From the NCBI RefSeq assembly GCF_900095265.1, contig NZ_LT607668.1:44323-108322 (forward strand): a DNA stretch of 64,000 nucleotides, given 5' to 3'. Under the pieces are notes generated by a model. The model was given only the letters and a program-made list of their open reading frames with translations, made no database searches and had not been told where the DNA came from. Of this stretch, positions 35,128 through 46,094 are shown piece after piece. Source of the DNA: Janthinobacterium sp. UMAB-56. GTDB lineage: Bacteria > Pseudomonadota > Gammaproteobacteria > Burkholderiales > Burkholderiaceae_D. The position numbers and the translations under genes are program-made. Position 1 is the first letter of the stretch; every line of letters starts with the position of its first letter.

Positions 35128-37368
35128 GTGCCAATCAAGAAACCCGAATCCAAAGCGGCTGCAAAGCCCACTAAAGTTACCACGAAAGCCGAAAAGGCGC
35201 TCGACCGGCCAGAAGCGCGCATCACCAGCGCGCCCGTGGTCAGCCAGACCACCGACGCCGCCACCCTGGCGGCCATCGATACGTCCGGCTATGTCCTGCC
35301 TTCGGTAAAAGTGCCAGGCCGCCGCGGCCGCAAGCCAAAAGAATTCCAGCCAGAAAATGATGAAGTCGCCGCCCTGAATGCCGTGGAGCGGGCCGAACTG
35401 AAGGCCGTCGACAAGGCCAAGGCCAAGGACCGCAAGGCGAAGGAGCGCGCGCTGCTGAAGGACGCCTTCTCGTCCGACACGGAAGCGAGCGAGGAAGAAC
35501 TCGAGCGCCGGCGCCAGAAACTCAAGACCCTGATCAAGTTCGGCAAGGAACGCGGTTTCCTGACCTACGCGGAAATCAACGATCACTTGCCCGAGAACAT
35601 CGTCGATCCGGAAGCCATCGAAGGCATCATCGGTACCTTCAATGACATGGGTATCGCCGTCTACGAACACGCGCCCGATGCGGAAACGCTGTTGCTGTCC
35701 GATAACGTTGCCGTCGTCACCAGCGATGACGAGGCGGAAGCGGCGGCCGAGGCCGCATTGTCGACCGTCGACTCCGATTTCGGCCGTACCACCGACCCCG
35801 TGCGCATGTATATGCGCGAAATGGGTTCGGTTGAGCTGCTGACGCGCGAAGGCGAGATCGAGATTGCCAAGCGCATCGAAGATGGCTTGAAAGACATGAT
35901 ACAGGCCATTTCCGCTTGTCCCGTGACGATCGCCGAGATCATCGCTGCCGCCGATCGCATCGCCAACGAAGAGATCAAGATCGACGAAATCGTTGACGGT
36001 CTCGTCGATGAAAATGAACCGGTCGCCGCCGCTCCTGTCGTGGCCGCCCCCGTCGAAGAAGACGACGAAGAAGGCGAGGCGGAAGAGGAGGAAGCCGAAG
36101 AAGAGGAAGAGGCGAGCGCTTCCGGCGCGGCCGGCTTCTCTGCCGAACAGCTGGAAACCCTGAAACGCACGGCGCTGGAAAAATTTGCCGTCATTTCGCA
36201 GCAATTCGACAAGATGCGCCGCGCTTTCGAAAAAGAAGGCTACAACTCCAAGCCCTACGCCAAGGCGCAGGAAGCCATTTCGCAAGAGCTGCTGGGCATC
36301 CGCTTCACGGCCAAGGTGGTGGAAAAACTGTGCGACACCCTGCGCGGCCAGGTCGATGAAGTGCGCCATATCGAGAAACAGATACTCGACGTGGCAGTGA
36401 ACCGCTGCGGCATGCCGCGCGCCCACTTCATCAAGGTCTTCCCGGGCAATGAAACCAATCTGGACTGGGTCGATGGCGAAGTCAACGCAGGGCACGCCTA
36501 TAGCGCCATCCTGGGCCGCAACATTCCGACTGTCAAGGAACTGCAGCAGCGCCTGATCGACCTGCAGGCACGCGTCGTCTTGCCGCTGCCGGACTTGCGC
36601 AACATCAACCGCCAGATGGCGGCCGGTGAAATGAAGGCGCGCAAGGCCAAGCGCGAAATGACCGAGGCCAACTTGCGCCTGGTTATTTCGATCGCCAAGA
36701 AATACACGAACCGGGGCCTGCAATTTCTCGACCTGATCCAGGAAGGCAATATCGGCCTGATGAAGGCCGTCGACAAGTTCGAGTACCGTCGTGGCTACAA
36801 GTTCTCGACCTATGCCACCTGGTGGATACGCCAGGCCATTACGCGCTCGATCGCCGACCAGGCGCGCACGATCCGCATTCCCGTGCACATGATCGAGACG
36901 ATCAACAAGATGAACCGGATTTCTCGCCAGATCCTGCAGGAAACGGGCGCGGAACCCGATCCGGCCACCCTGGCGATCAAGATGGAAATGCCCGAGGACA
37001 AGATCCGCAAGATCATGAAAATCGCCAAGGAACCGATCTCGATGGAAACGCCGATCGGCGACGACGACGACTCCCACCTGGGCGACTTCATCGAGGACAA
37101 CAACACCCTGGCACCGGCCGACGCGGCCCTGCACGCGTCCATGCGGGGCGTGGTCAAGGACGTGCTCGATTCCCTGACACCACGCGAAGCCAAAGTGCTG
37201 CGCATGCGTTTCGGTATCGAAATGTCCACCGACCATACGCTCGAAGAAGTCGGCAAACAATTTGACGTGACGCGCGAGCGCATCCGCCAGATCGAAGCCA
37301 AGGCGCTGCGCAAGCTGCGCCATCCATCGCGTTCCGACAAGCTGAAAAGCTTCTTGGAAGCCAACTAG
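35128..37368 (+). CDS. rpoD: RNA polymerase primary sigma factor RpoD (sigma-70)
   Basis: A 746-residue primary sigma factor, longer than the 613 of E. coli because of N-terminal and linker extensions. Region 1.1 is near residues 120-200 ([20 protein letters not shown]); region 1.2 is [21 protein letters not shown]; the non-conserved region carries a strongly acidic run at about residues 309-331. Region 2 shows the -10-binding helix [20 protein letters not shown], and region 4 ends with the -35-binding [20 protein letters not shown]. The start is GTG at 35128, continuing [15 protein letters not shown]. It recognises the housekeeping promoters of the cell. Confidence 0.98.
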   Translation: MPIKKPESKAAAKPTKVTTKAEKALDRPEARITSAPVVSQTTDAATLAAIDTSGYVLPSVKVPGRRGRKPKEFQPENDEVAALNAVERAELKAVDKAKAKDRKAKERALLKDAFSSDTEASEEELERRRQKLKTLIKFGKERGFLTYAEINDHLPENIVDPEAIEGIIGTFNDMGIAVYEHAPDAETLLLSDNVAVVTSDDEAEAAAEAALSTVDSDFGRTTDPVRMYMREMGSVELLTREGEIEIAKRIEDGLKDMIQAISACPVTIAEIIAAADRIANEEIKIDEIVDGLVDENEPVAAAPVVAAPVEEDDEEGEAEEEEAEEEEEASASGAAGFSAEQLETLKRTALEKFAVISQQFDKMRRAFEKEGYNSKPYAKAQEAISQELLGIRFTAKVVEKLCDTLRGQVDEVRHIEKQILDVAVNRCGMPRAHFIKVFPGNETNLDWVDGEVNAGHAYSAILGRNIPTVKELQQRLIDLQARVVLPLPDLRNINRQMAAGEMKARKAKREMTEANLRLVISIAKKYTNRGLQFLDLIQEGNIGLMKAVDKFEYRRGYKFSTYATWWIRQAITRSIADQARTIRIPVHMIETINKMNRISRQILQETGAEPDPATLAIKMEMPEDKIRKIMKIAKEPISMETPIGDDDDSHLGDFIEDNNTLAPADAALHASMRGVVKDVLDSLTPREAKVLRMRFGIEMSTDHTLEEVGKQFDVTRERIRQIEAKALRKLRHPSRSDKLKSFLEAN

Positions 37369-37381
37369 AAGCCAATAGGGC

Positions 37382-37410
37382 TTGACGTGCGCCGCTGATA
37401 CCCCTATCCT
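37382..37410 (+). promoter_or_regulatory. Promoter of the tRNA-Ile gene
   Basis: TTGACG (37382-37387) and TATCCT (37405-37410) separated by exactly 17 bases match the sigma-70 consensus at 5 and 4 of 6 positions. It starts 13 bases after the rpoD stop and about 68 bases before the mature tRNA. Confidence 0.6.
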
Positions 37411-37477
37411 CGCGTGTCCGTTTCCAAAACGGCCGCGCGAGGCGGGTGTCAATAGCGCCGCCACGCAGCAGTCCCTT

Positions 37478-37556
<79 letters not shown>

Positions 37557-37577
37557 GAATTTAGTAATAATAGAACG

Positions 37578-37608
37578 AGCCCCGGCGGGTGACTGCCGGG
37601 GCTTTTTT
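37578..37608 (+). terminator. Strong intrinsic terminator after tRNA-Ile
   Basis: AGCCCCGGC and GCCGGGGCT form a perfect nine-base-pair stem with an eight-base loop followed by six Ts. It ends the tRNA transcript before the FKBP gene. Confidence 0.85.
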
Positions 37609-37656
37609 CATGCTGTGTACAATCGCGGCATTGCGATTGATGAAGGATGAAACGAG

Positions 37657-37992
37657 ATGACGGCTGAAGTGAAGATTGAAGATATTGTCGTTGGCGAGGG
37701 TAAGGCAGCAGCGCGCGGCGCCCTGATCACCGCCCATTATCGTGGCTGGCTGGAAGATGGCACGGAGTTTGACTCGTCGCATCAGCGGGGTGAGCCTTTT
37801 CGCTGTGTGTTGAGCAATAACAAGGTCATTCAAGGTTGGATTTTGGGTTTGCACGGCATGCAGGTGGGTGGTACTCGCAAGTTGTGGGTGCCGGCGGCGC
37901 TGGCGTATGGCGAGCGTCAGGTGGGCATGATTCCACCAAATTCCAATCTCGTGTTCGAGATTGAGTTGCTGGAAGTGCTGACGCGCGACTGA
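37657..37992 (+). CDS. FKBP-type peptidyl-prolyl cis-trans isomerase
   Basis: A 111-residue single-domain FKBP. The domain runs over the whole protein with ITAHYRGWLEDGTEFDSSHQRGEP, VIQGWILGLHGMQVGGTRKLWVP, ALAYGERQVGMIPPNSNLVFEIELL, all fitting the isomerase core; the conserved Tyr, Asp, Trp and Phe residues of the binding pocket can be placed. There is no signal peptide, so it acts in the cytoplasm as a folding helper. It is a single gene, convergent with a DUF2726 gene, whose stop lies 16 bases downstream. Confidence 0.93.
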   Translation: MTAEVKIEDIVVGEGKAAARGALITAHYRGWLEDGTEFDSSHQRGEPFRCVLSNNKVIQGWILGLHGMQVGGTRKLWVPAALAYGERQVGMIPPNSNLVFEIELLEVLTRD

Positions 37993-38007
37993 TCTCTTGA
38001 TGCGCGA

Positions 38008-38496
38008 TCAGGCGGGCAGAGCACTTGCCTTCACGCCGTCTTTTTTCGTCAGTAGTTTTTCGATATCGGCGCGCAGCGCTTGCTGGGTGGGGAAATTTGC
38101 ATAACGCAAGGTCACATATCCTGCCAGCTTGAGCATGGCGTCGCGTTCCTTGTCCTGGCGTTCGCGGCCGGCGTGGCTGCGGTCGTCGAGCTCGACTATG
38201 GCGATGACGTTCAGTTGCTGGCTGCACAGGACAAAATCGGCTACCTTGCGGTCGAAACGGTTTCTGTTTGCCCATCCCTTCGCCGTTATCAGCGCGGAAA
38301 ATGCCACTTGTGCCAGCACTGTGCATTCCGGCAAGGCCGTCTGCAGCAGGTGATACATTTGTTGCTCGCGTGCCGTCATGACGGGTTTTCTGTGCAGCCG
38401 CAACGGCCTGGCCGACTTGCCAGCCTGGCGCGTGGCCAGCATGGCAAAGAACAGGATCAGTGCTGCGATGGCGATCAGGACGGCGTAAGAAGGCAT
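38008..38496 (-). CDS. DUF2726 domain protein with N-terminal membrane anchor
   Basis: A 162-residue protein. Residues 3-20 (SYAVLIAIAALILFFAML) form a single membrane helix. The rest is DUF2726: PVMTAREQQMYHLLQTALPE, VLAQVAFSALI, KVADFVLCSQQLNVIAIVELDDRSH and LAGYVTLRYANFPTQQALRADI. The VIAIVELDDRSH strand with its acidic residues resembles restriction-endonuclease-fold (PD-(D/E)xK-like) proteins, but activity is not proven. It lies convergent to the FKBP gene and has no clear operon partner. Confidence 0.82.
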   Translation of the reverse strand: MPSYAVLIAIAALILFFAMLATRQAGKSARPLRLHRKPVMTAREQQMYHLLQTALPECTVLAQVAFSALITAKGWANRNRFDRKVADFVLCSQQLNVIAIVELDDRSHAGRERQDKERDAMLKLAGYVTLRYANFPTQQALRADIEKLLTKKDGVKASALPA

Positions 38497-38593
38497 GGGC
38501 TGGCACCAGAATGGACGAGTACTGATGGTACGCGAGTAGCGGTGTGTTTTCGTGCCGCCGCCAGCGTATGTCAGGTGGTGCTCTTGTTGAAGA

Positions 38594-39307
38594 TCAAATC
38601 TGCTTCAACTTGACCGGCATCGCGTCCAGCACCGGCACGATGTCATGCAGGCTGGCCACTTCATAGGTCGGCAAGGCGGTCGAGGTATTGGCCATGCTGT
38701 CCGGGTTGAACCAGCAACTGGCGATGCCGTAGCGGTTGGCGCCGAGGATATCGGCGTCCAGCCGGTCGCCGATGATGATCGATGTTTCCTTGCTGAATGC
38801 GCGCGCCATCTTGGCTGCGTACTCGAAGAAGCGCACGTCCGGCTTGGCGTGGCCGCACGCTTCGGAGGTGGCGACGAAGGAAATATAGTTGCTCAGGCCG
38901 GATGCGGCGATGCGGCGGTTCTGGATGGATTCGACGCCGTTGGTGATGATGCCCACTTCGCCGATGCGCGACAGGGTTTCGCATACTTGCTTGGCGCCAT
39001 CGATGAGCACGACCGTGTCCGGCAGCGATTCCAGATACAAGCGGCTGGCCAGTTCCGGGTCCATGGCTATGCCATTCAGGGCAAACGTCTTGCGGAACCG
39101 TTCTACCTTCAGGAAATCCTTGCTCACCTCACCCGTTTCGAAACGTTTCCACAGGTCGACGTTGATCGCCTGGTATTGTGTGAACAGCCCGTCGATGCCG
39201 TCGCGCAAGCCCAGTTCGTGCATGGTATGCAGGAACGAGCGCTTTTCGGATGCCCTGAAATCGAGCAGGGTATCGTCCAGGTCAAACAGGAATAATTTGT
39301 ATTTCAT
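38594..39307 (-). CDS. yjjG: HAD-family pyrimidine 5'-nucleotidase, YjjG-like
   Basis: A 237-residue haloacid-dehalogenase phosphatase. The nucleophile motif LFLFDLDDTLLDF is at residues 4-16, the second motif is VGIITNGVESIQNRR near 110, and SIIIGDRLDADILGANRYG supplies the C-terminal acidic residues. The helical cap between residues 20 and 85 contains the YjjG-type ALNGIAMDPELASRLYLE segment. E. coli YjjG cleaves pyrimidine and noncanonical nucleotides. The ATG at 39307 fits the family start. No clear partner gene is seen; the region upstream is non-coding. Confidence 0.85.
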   Translation of the reverse strand: MKYKLFLFDLDDTLLDFRASEKRSFLHTMHELGLRDGIDGLFTQYQAINVDLWKRFETGEVSKDFLKVERFRKTFALNGIAMDPELASRLYLESLPDTVVLIDGAKQVCETLSRIGEVGIITNGVESIQNRRIAASGLSNYISFVATSEACGHAKPDVRFFEYAAKMARAFSKETSIIIGDRLDADILGANRYGIASCWFNPDSMANTSTALPTYEVASLHDIVPVLDAMPVKLKQI

Positions 39308-39551
39308 GGCATGTTGTTGAAAGCGTGGAACTTGTCTTGCATCGTAGCACGTAGCGCTGAATTCGGTTGGCCATCGCCTGTGCGGGTGATAACAGGGCCA
39401 GCATAGGCAAGGCCTCGCCATCCGCCGGCGACTGATCCACCGGATAAGACAGCACGCATACACCGTCTAGCCTGGTGGCAAACAGATATTTGGGCCAGAG
39501 TAAAACGGCGGGATGGCACAGGGCATGGCCCTAACCTGCGCAAGAGCAAGC

Positions 39552-40055
39552 TTACATATCCACCCACCAGTTGAGCAAGGTTTCATCATCGTCGTCATCG
39601 AGGTTGACGTAGATATTGGCGAAGTACCATTCCACGCCCGTTGCCGTGCGGAAGGCGTCGAAGGGGCCGTTGACGTTGTAGAGGCCGTGGTGTCCTGGCA
39701 CGCTGAAGGTGAGATTGCCCCTGTGCTGGCCGTCCATGGTGCCGCCCAGTTGTTCTTGCACGTCGCGTTCGAGCTGATCCACCGCCTCTTGCGACACGTC
39801 GTCGGCATAGATCTGGATGCAGAAGTTGCCGCCGCGCGTCAGTACTTCGGCAGGGGCGAGCGGGTCGGCGATGTTGACGATGTCGCCGCGCGCCAGGTTC
39901 AGGGTCAGGCCGGGCGAGGCCAGCAGTTCGTAGACGTGTTCGTCAATCTGGCGCGCCGGCAGGGTTTCATACACGGGGCCGTGGGTATTTTCGCCTGCCA
40001 GTACGCGGATATGCGGCAAGCCTTCGCAATTGATGTCTTCCATGCATTCTTTCAT
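39552..40055 (-). CDS. Small acidic protein, possibly DUF4265-like
   Basis: A 167-residue acidic protein on the minus strand. The middle part with LTLNLARGDIVNIADPL and EVLTRGGNFCIQIYADDV, followed by a second half with FSVPGHHGLYNVNGPFDAF and a C-terminal YVNLDDDDDETLLNWWV, has the look of DUF4265 proteins but the match is by eye. ATGs at 40055 and 40043 are both possible starts with poor ribosome binding sites; the longer was used. No signal peptide or membrane helix is visible. Function is unknown and there is no obvious operon partner. Confidence 0.6.
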   Translation of the reverse strand: MKECMEDINCEGLPHIRVLAGENTHGPVYETLPARQIDEHVYELLASPGLTLNLARGDIVNIADPLAPAEVLTRGGNFCIQIYADDVSQEAVDQLERDVQEQLGGTMDGQHRGNLTFSVPGHHGLYNVNGPFDAFRTATGVEWYFANIYVNLDDDDDETLLNWWVDM

Positions 40056-40239
40056 AGTGCCGGCGCTGCGGGTCGCGCCAGGTTTGGGGAAGGCAATATT
40101 GTACCGGGTACCTAGCTGCTGGATGGTTACGCAACGGTGCAGGCGAGTAGATGCAATGACGAAAGTGATTCCGGCTCGAGCTTGTTTATATGCCGTCGTG
40201 CGATTTGACGTGACCGGCGAGGGCAGCATGCTCCAGAAT

Positions 40240-40266
40240 GAAAAAAAGCACGCCGGAGCGTGCTTG
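40240..40266 (-). terminator. Intrinsic terminator of the Crp/Fnr-family gene
   Basis: Read on the minus strand, AAGCACGC and GCGTGCTT form a perfect eight-base-pair stem with a TCCG loop, followed by a run of Ts. It lies 25 bases after the stop codon of the regulator gene at 40291. Confidence 0.8.
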
Positions 40267-40290
40267 CCTTGATACATTGGCGCTGATTAC

Positions 40291-41094
40291 TTAGTTATGT
40301 GCGCTGATGCCGCTGCGGAACTGTTCGAACCCGGCGCGCGCTGCCTTGTAGCAATTGCCGGCGGCCGCTTCCAGACCTTCGCGGTCGAGGACTTCGACCG
40401 TGCCGCGGCGGTACTGGATCAAGCCTTCGTCCTGCAGTTTGCGGGCCGTGACGGTGACGCTTTCGCGGCGCACGCCCAGCATGTTGGCCATGGTGTCTTG
40501 CGTGACCTTCAGTTCGTTCGAGAGCGAACGGTCGAGGCGGTCGAGTAGCCAGCGGCACAGTTTTTGTTCGATGCTGCAATGACGTCCGCCTACTACGTTC
40601 TGTGCCATTTGCGCAAACATCGCGCTGGTGTAGCGCATCAGCAATTGTGCCATCGCGCCGCCTTCATTGAAGATTTCACGCAGGAAGGCGGTTTTCAGGC
40701 GGTAGCCGTAGCCAGCTGTCTGCACGATGGCGGTGCAGGTGGCACGCTCGGCCTCGTACAGCACCACGCCAGCCACGCCTTCGCGGCCGATGACGGCGAT
40801 CTCGGTAGTGGCGCCATCTTCCATCACATACAGCAGGGAAACGATGGCGTTGGTGGGGAAATAGGTATATTCGATCTTGCCGCCACAATCGTACAGATGC
40901 TTGCCGGCAGGTAACGCGACCAGTTCCAACTGGCAAAACAAGCGCTCCAGATCGGCGCGCGACAAGGCGCGCAGCAATTCGTTCTGTTGGGCGCCGGTGA
41001 TGCTGATCATGGGCGTAGCCGGTGCGGCTTGCCAGTTGTGCTGGGCGGCGTGGCTATTCGTGGCTGGGGTCAGGTTGCTATAAGCTTTGTACAT
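40291..41094 (-). CDS. Crp/Fnr-family transcriptional regulator
   Basis: A 267-residue regulator. Residues 40-150 form a cyclic-nucleotide-binding type beta barrel (LVALPAGKHLYDCGGKIEYTYFPTNAIVSLL and VIGREGVAGVVLYEAE). The C-terminal helix-turn-helix reads VTQDTMANMLGVRRESVTVTARKLQDEGLIQYRRG, which is the Crp-type recognition helix region. No N-terminal four-cysteine cluster of oxygen-sensing FNR is present, so a Fe-S-independent signal is expected. A perfect inverted repeat lies about 107-160 bases upstream of the start, and a strong terminator follows. The regulated genes are unknown. Confidence 0.87.
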   Translation of the reverse strand: MYKAYSNLTPATNSHAAQHNWQAAPATPMISITGAQQNELLRALSRADLERLFCQLELVALPAGKHLYDCGGKIEYTYFPTNAIVSLLYVMEDGATTEIAVIGREGVAGVVLYEAERATCTAIVQTAGYGYRLKTAFLREIFNEGGAMAQLLMRYTSAMFAQMAQNVVGGRHCSIEQKLCRWLLDRLDRSLSNELKVTQDTMANMLGVRRESVTVTARKLQDEGLIQYRRGTVEVLDREGLEAAAGNCYKAARAGFEQFRSGISAHN

Positions 41095-41531
41095 GGTAGG
41101 GCCTCGTCTTCTGATTTTGTTGGATGGCGCTGCTTTTCTGGCTTGCTAGCGTTGTGCTGAATCATGTATCCACTATAGGACCAGCGGTCGCAGGCGGGCA
41201 TCGGATGAGCCGACGTGCTTATGTAGGCTAGGAACATTGCCTCGTGTCATCCGACTCCTACGCCTGGTCTCTTGTGTGGAACTAACGGTGTTCTGGGGAA
41301 AAGCAATACGCTGACCGTCGCGCGCGAGCTGATGGCATGATGGCCAGCGATGTGAGTCCGGGTCTTCTGTCTAGCCATACGGTCTATATACGTGCGCGCG
41401 CCTGCCTGGACCGTTTCATGAAGGCACGCAGCGTATGCAGTGCTCCTCTCGTTCTGGCTAGCTTCCCGTTTGGAAGAGTGGGCGCTGGCGTCAGCAAAGA
41501 GCGGGGCGCTGGTGCACGAGTGGGGAAGCGT
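41095..41531. other. 437-base region without a gene, upstream of the Crp/Fnr-family gene
   Basis: No supportable gene was found. An open frame on the + strand from about 41337 runs through the opposite-strand gene after it and has no ribosome binding site or recognisable domain, so it was not accepted. The stretch includes the inverted repeat at 41201-41254 and presumably the promoter of the regulator. Confidence 0.55.
41201..41254. repeat. 8-bp inverted repeat upstream of the Crp/Fnr-family gene
   Basis: TCGGATGA (41201-41208) and TCATCCGA (41247-41254) are perfect inverted copies about 38 bases apart. The position in a divergent intergenic region makes them candidates for a regulator binding pair or looped RNA element. 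Confidence 0.4.
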
Positions 41532-41795
41532 TTACACGCGCTTGCGGGATTTTTTAAGGCCTTGGGTGGCGGGCGCAGCAGCGGCTTGCTGGCGCTGTTG
41601 CCAGGCCCTCAGGGCCTCTTCGTAGGCGGCCAGGTCTTCCTGATACATTTCCAGCACGCAAAAGGTGCAACCGCTGTGGCAACACTCGTCATTGCCCGGT
41701 TTGTTGGGCGCTTGCGGTGGCGGATCGTGTGGGAAAGGCGGGGTCGGCATGGTGAGGGCTGGGGACGGAGGAGCTGGCATCGGAGCTCGCATCAT
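41532..41795 (-). CDS. Small cysteine-rich protein, oxidoreductase-like N-terminal domain
   Basis: A small minus-strand protein of about 87 residues. The core KPGNDECCHSGCTFCVLEMYQ fits the CCxxGCxxCVxxxY pattern of the oxidoreductase-like domain found in bacterial and mitochondrial proteins, then a helical EEALRAWQQRQQAAAA tail ending in basic residues. The cysteines could bind a metal or Fe-S cluster. The N terminus is proline-rich and the start is uncertain; the ATG at 41795 was picked, though a TTG at 41837 would extend it. No biological role is established. Confidence 0.65.
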   Translation of the reverse strand: MMRAPMPAPPSPALTMPTPPFPHDPPPQAPNKPGNDECCHSGCTFCVLEMYQEDLAAYEEALRAWQQRQQAAAAPATQGLKKSRKRV

Positions 41796-42113
41796 ACGGC
41801 ATCCCGGCGTGCCGTTGCGGGAACGCTTTTTGCTCAAAAATCACGGTTTCCGTGTACAGTTGCGGTGAATTAGGGTATCGTTTACAGCACTGATATTGTA
41901 TCTTCTGCGCGCGATGTTCCGCCGGCGCGATCTCCGCCGCCATCGCAGCACATCTCTTCGACGCTCCCGCATACGCCCTACAGCATGTCCCGGAGCACGG
42001 AGGTGCCGCAAGAACAATGATCCATGGCTTGCAAGACGGAGCTGCCTGTGCCCAGAAATGTTGTTTATTGAGAAAGCATGGCTTCCGCAGTGCGGAGGCA
42101 CACCAGAAAATTT

Positions 42114-43652
<1,539 letters not shown>

Positions 43653-43667
43653 ATTCCCTTCTCTCTG

Positions 43668-43693
43668 AGCGCCTCTGGTATCTAGGAGGCGCT
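43668..43693. other. Perfect 8-bp hairpin after rhlE
   Basis: AGCGCCTC and GAGGCGCT form a perfect stem around a ten-base loop, 15 bases behind the rhlE stop. It is not followed by a T-tract, so it may stabilise the message end rather than act as a classic terminator. Confidence 0.45.
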
Positions 43694-43889
43694 ACCACGT
43701 TCATCCTCCTTTACTGCGTAAAACTTTTACTTTCCGAAAAGCTCAAATAGCCATCGTTAAAAATTGTTTTTTACAAATTTTGTTGGTAATGTAGCTGTTT
43801 TTTCATTTTTAGAACGTGTTTAGTCGCTTGCCTTTGGTGCACGCGATTGGTAAATTCGCATCAAGCTAAAATTTTAAGCGGATTTTATA

Positions 43890-43917
43890 TTGTTACATGA
43901 TGTTATTTGCTTATTAA
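43890..43917 (+). promoter_or_regulatory. Candidate promoter of the glycan cluster
   Basis: TTGTTA (43890-43895) and TATTAA (43912-43917), 16 bases apart, each agree with four of six consensus positions. It lies about 85 bases before the first glycosyltransferase gene. The region is AT-rich, so such matches are partly expected by chance. Confidence 0.3.
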
Positions 43918-44002
43918 AAAGCTCTAGCATCTGCGATACTTCCGCTTCGGCGTGCCTTGTGCATCGGGTGTTTTAAGAAAGACCAAGGATAGAGACGGAT
44001 AA

Positions 44003-45019
44003 GTGAGTCAATTTAATGATGTAGCTAGCACAACGTATGGCGTAGGCGCGATGCCACATGTATCCATAACACCCCCTCTTTTGGGCGCGGCATCTATGTT
44101 GCCAAGGGTTGCAATTTTGGTATGCACTTACCATGGCCAGCATTTTTTGGCTGGGCAGCTTGACTCATTTGCTGCCCAAACGCACACCAATTGGGAAGTC
44201 TATGCTTCAGATGACGGCTCCAGGGATGATACGTGCGCTATCCTGACAGAGTACCAGCAAAAGTGGGGGCGGGAGCGTCTATCCATATATTCAGGTCCCG
44301 CGCAGGGTTTTGTTGCTAATTTCTTATCTTTGACCTGTAACGCCGATATAGTTGCTGATTATTATGCCTATTCCGATCAGGACGATATATGGGAAGTTGA
44401 CAAATTGCAGCGAGCTGTCGATTGGCTCAATGACGTTTCGCCAAGTGTGCCGGCGTTATATTGTTCGAGGGCCTTGTTGGTTGATGTTGATAATCAAGTA
44501 ATAGGCGCTTCTCCCTTGTTTTCCCTGCCACCAAGTTTTGCGAATTCATTGGTGCAAAGTATAGGTGGTGGCAACACGATGGTATTTAACAATGCTGCGC
44601 GAGAATTGTTGTGCGAGGCGGGTGGCGATGTGCAGGTCGTATCGCATGACTGTTGGGTTTATATGGTGGTGAGCGGCTGTGGCGGCAAGGTGTTTTATGA
44701 TCCATCTCCTTCTTTGCGTTACCGTCAGCACGATGGTAATCTGGTGGGAACGAATCGTAGCTGGCAGGCGCGTTACTCAAGACTGCGGCGTCTATGCAAC
44801 GGTTGGTTTCGTAACTGGAATGGACGCAATATCGAATCTCTGCAGCGCCTGCATGGAAAATTAACACCTGAACACCGGCGCATTCTCGATGACTTTACTA
44901 CCGCCAGGAAATCTTGGCTGCTGCCGAGGCTATGGCTGTTAAAGCGCTCTGGTGTTCATCGGCAAAGTTTGCCAGGTAACATTGCCTTTTTTGTAGCTGC
45001 AATTTTTAATAAAATCTAA
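44003..45019 (+). CDS. Glycosyltransferase family 2, rhamnosyltransferase-like
   Basis: A 338-residue GT-A enzyme. The N-terminal catalytic half starts with [20 protein letters not shown], contains SDDGSRDDT and [16 protein letters not shown] as nucleotide-sugar and metal-binding motifs, and continues with [14 protein letters not shown]. The YSDQDDIW motif is often seen in rhamnosyl- and related O-antigen transferases, which suits the adjacent rmlBDAC genes. The start is GTG at 44003; later ATGs are possible. The base composition is lower in GC than the genes before it, a sign of transfer. The gene opens the surface polysaccharide cluster. Confidence 0.85.
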   Translation: MSQFNDVASTTYGVGAMPHVSITPPLLGAASMLPRVAILVCTYHGQHFLAGQLDSFAAQTHTNWEVYASDDGSRDDTCAILTEYQQKWGRERLSIYSGPAQGFVANFLSLTCNADIVADYYAYSDQDDIWEVDKLQRAVDWLNDVSPSVPALYCSRALLVDVDNQVIGASPLFSLPPSFANSLVQSIGGGNTMVFNNAARELLCEAGGDVQVVSHDCWVYMVVSGCGGKVFYDPSPSLRYRQHDGNLVGTNRSWQARYSRLRRLCNGWFRNWNGRNIESLQRLHGKLTPEHRRILDDFTTARKSWLLPRLWLLKRSGVHRQSLPGNIAFFVAAIFNKI

Positions 45020-45023
45020 TCAA

Positions 45024-46094
45024 ATGAGCATACTTGTAACTGGCGGCGCAGGTTTTATCGGCTGCAATTTTGTTTTGGACTGGCTGGCACAGGCCGATGA
45101 ACTGGTTGTCAATCTTGACAATTTGACGTACGCCGGTAATTTGGAAAATCTTGCTAGTTTGCAAGATGGCTCCAAACACCTGTTTGTGCATGGCGATATC
45201 GGAAACGGCGAGCTGGTAGCGGGGTTGCTGGCCGAACATCGGCCGCGTGCGGTGGTCAATTTTGCCGCAGAGAGCCATGTCGATCGTTCTATCCATGGGC
45301 CCGCTGCCTTTGTCGAGACGAATATTGTCGGCACCTTCAAGCTGCTTGAAAGCGTGCGCGCGTATTGGGGGAGTCTGCCCCCAGAGGAAAAAAGCGATTT
45401 CCGGTTTTTACACGTTTCCACGGATGAAGTCTACGGTTCGCTGGCGGCCGATGCCCCGGCATTTACCGAGGAGCATCGCTACGAGCCGAATAGCCCTTAT
45501 TCGGCCAGCAAGGCAGCCAGCGACCACCTGGTACGTGCCTACCATCACACCTATGGCTTGCCGGTGCTGACGACGAATTGTTCGAATAACTACGGCCCTT
45601 ATCATTTCCCGGAAAAACTGATTCCGCTCATGATAGTCAACGCCTTGAGCGGCAAACCCTTGCCTGTGTATGGCGATGGCCAGCAGATTCGCGACTGGCT
45701 GTATGTCAAAGATCACTGCAGTGCCATCCGCCGCGTGCTGGACGCCGGCAAGATCGGTGAAGTGTATAACGTGGGCGGCTGGAATGAAAAGCCGAACCTG
45801 GACATCGTGCACACGGTGTGCGCCCTTCTCGATGAGCTGCGTCCGCGTGCCGATGGTGCCAGTTATGCCCAGCAGATCAGCTATGTGACCGATCGGCCCG
45901 GGCATGACCGGCGCTATGCGATCGATGCCAGCAAACTCGCGCGTGAACTGGGCTGGAAGCCAGCAGAGACGTTTGACAGCGGTATTCGCAAGACAATTCT
46001 ATGGTATCTGGACAATGCCGAATGGGTGGAGCATGTGCAGTCGGGAAGCTATCGTGATTGGCTGGCGCAAAATTATGCAGGGCGTGCGGCATGA
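45024..46094 (+). CDS. rmlB: dTDP-glucose 4,6-dehydratase
   Basis: A 356-residue SDR of the RmlB family, second enzyme of dTDP-L-rhamnose synthesis. The nucleotide loop [13 protein letters not shown] is at residues 5-17, the catalytic STDEVYG segment follows, and the Tyr-Lys pair is in [44 protein letters not shown] and [11 protein letters not shown] are C-terminal family signatures. It overlaps rmlD by four bases. The order here is rmlB-rmlD-rmlA-rmlC, one complete pathway in a row. Confidence 0.97.
   Translation: MSILVTGGAGFIGCNFVLDWLAQADELVVNLDNLTYAGNLENLASLQDGSKHLFVHGDIGNGELVAGLLAEHRPRAVVNFAAESHVDRSIHGPAAFVETNIVGTFKLLESVRAYWGSLPPEEKSDFRFLHVSTDEVYGSLAADAPAFTEEHRYEPNSPYSASKAASDHLVRAYHHTYGLPVLTTNCSNNYGPYHFPEKLIPLMIVNALSGKPLPVYGDGQQIRDWLYVKDHCSAIRRVLDAGKIGEVYNVGGWNEKPNLDIVHTVCALLDELRPRADGASYAQQISYVTDRPGHDRRYAIDASKLARELGWKPAETFDSGIRKTILWYLDNAEWVEHVQSGSYRDWLAQNYAGRAA

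Larger units (their letters stand above)
43653..44002. other. 350-base AT-rich gap before the glycan cluster
   Basis: No gene is visible. It holds a perfect hairpin near its left end, a candidate promoter at 43890-43917, and marks a shift from high-GC core DNA to a more AT-rich composition. Confidence 0.55.

Noticed and set aside
35080..37464. A 794-codon open frame on the minus strand opposite rpoD
   Set aside because: It is the antisense shadow of rpoD, produced by the high GC and codon bias; the opposite strand has all RpoD regions and conserved context.
41337..41873. A 178-codon + strand frame after the Crp/Fnr-family gene
   Set aside because: No ribosome binding site or motif; it overlaps the Cys-rich minus-strand gene that has a recognisable CCxxGCxxCV pattern.
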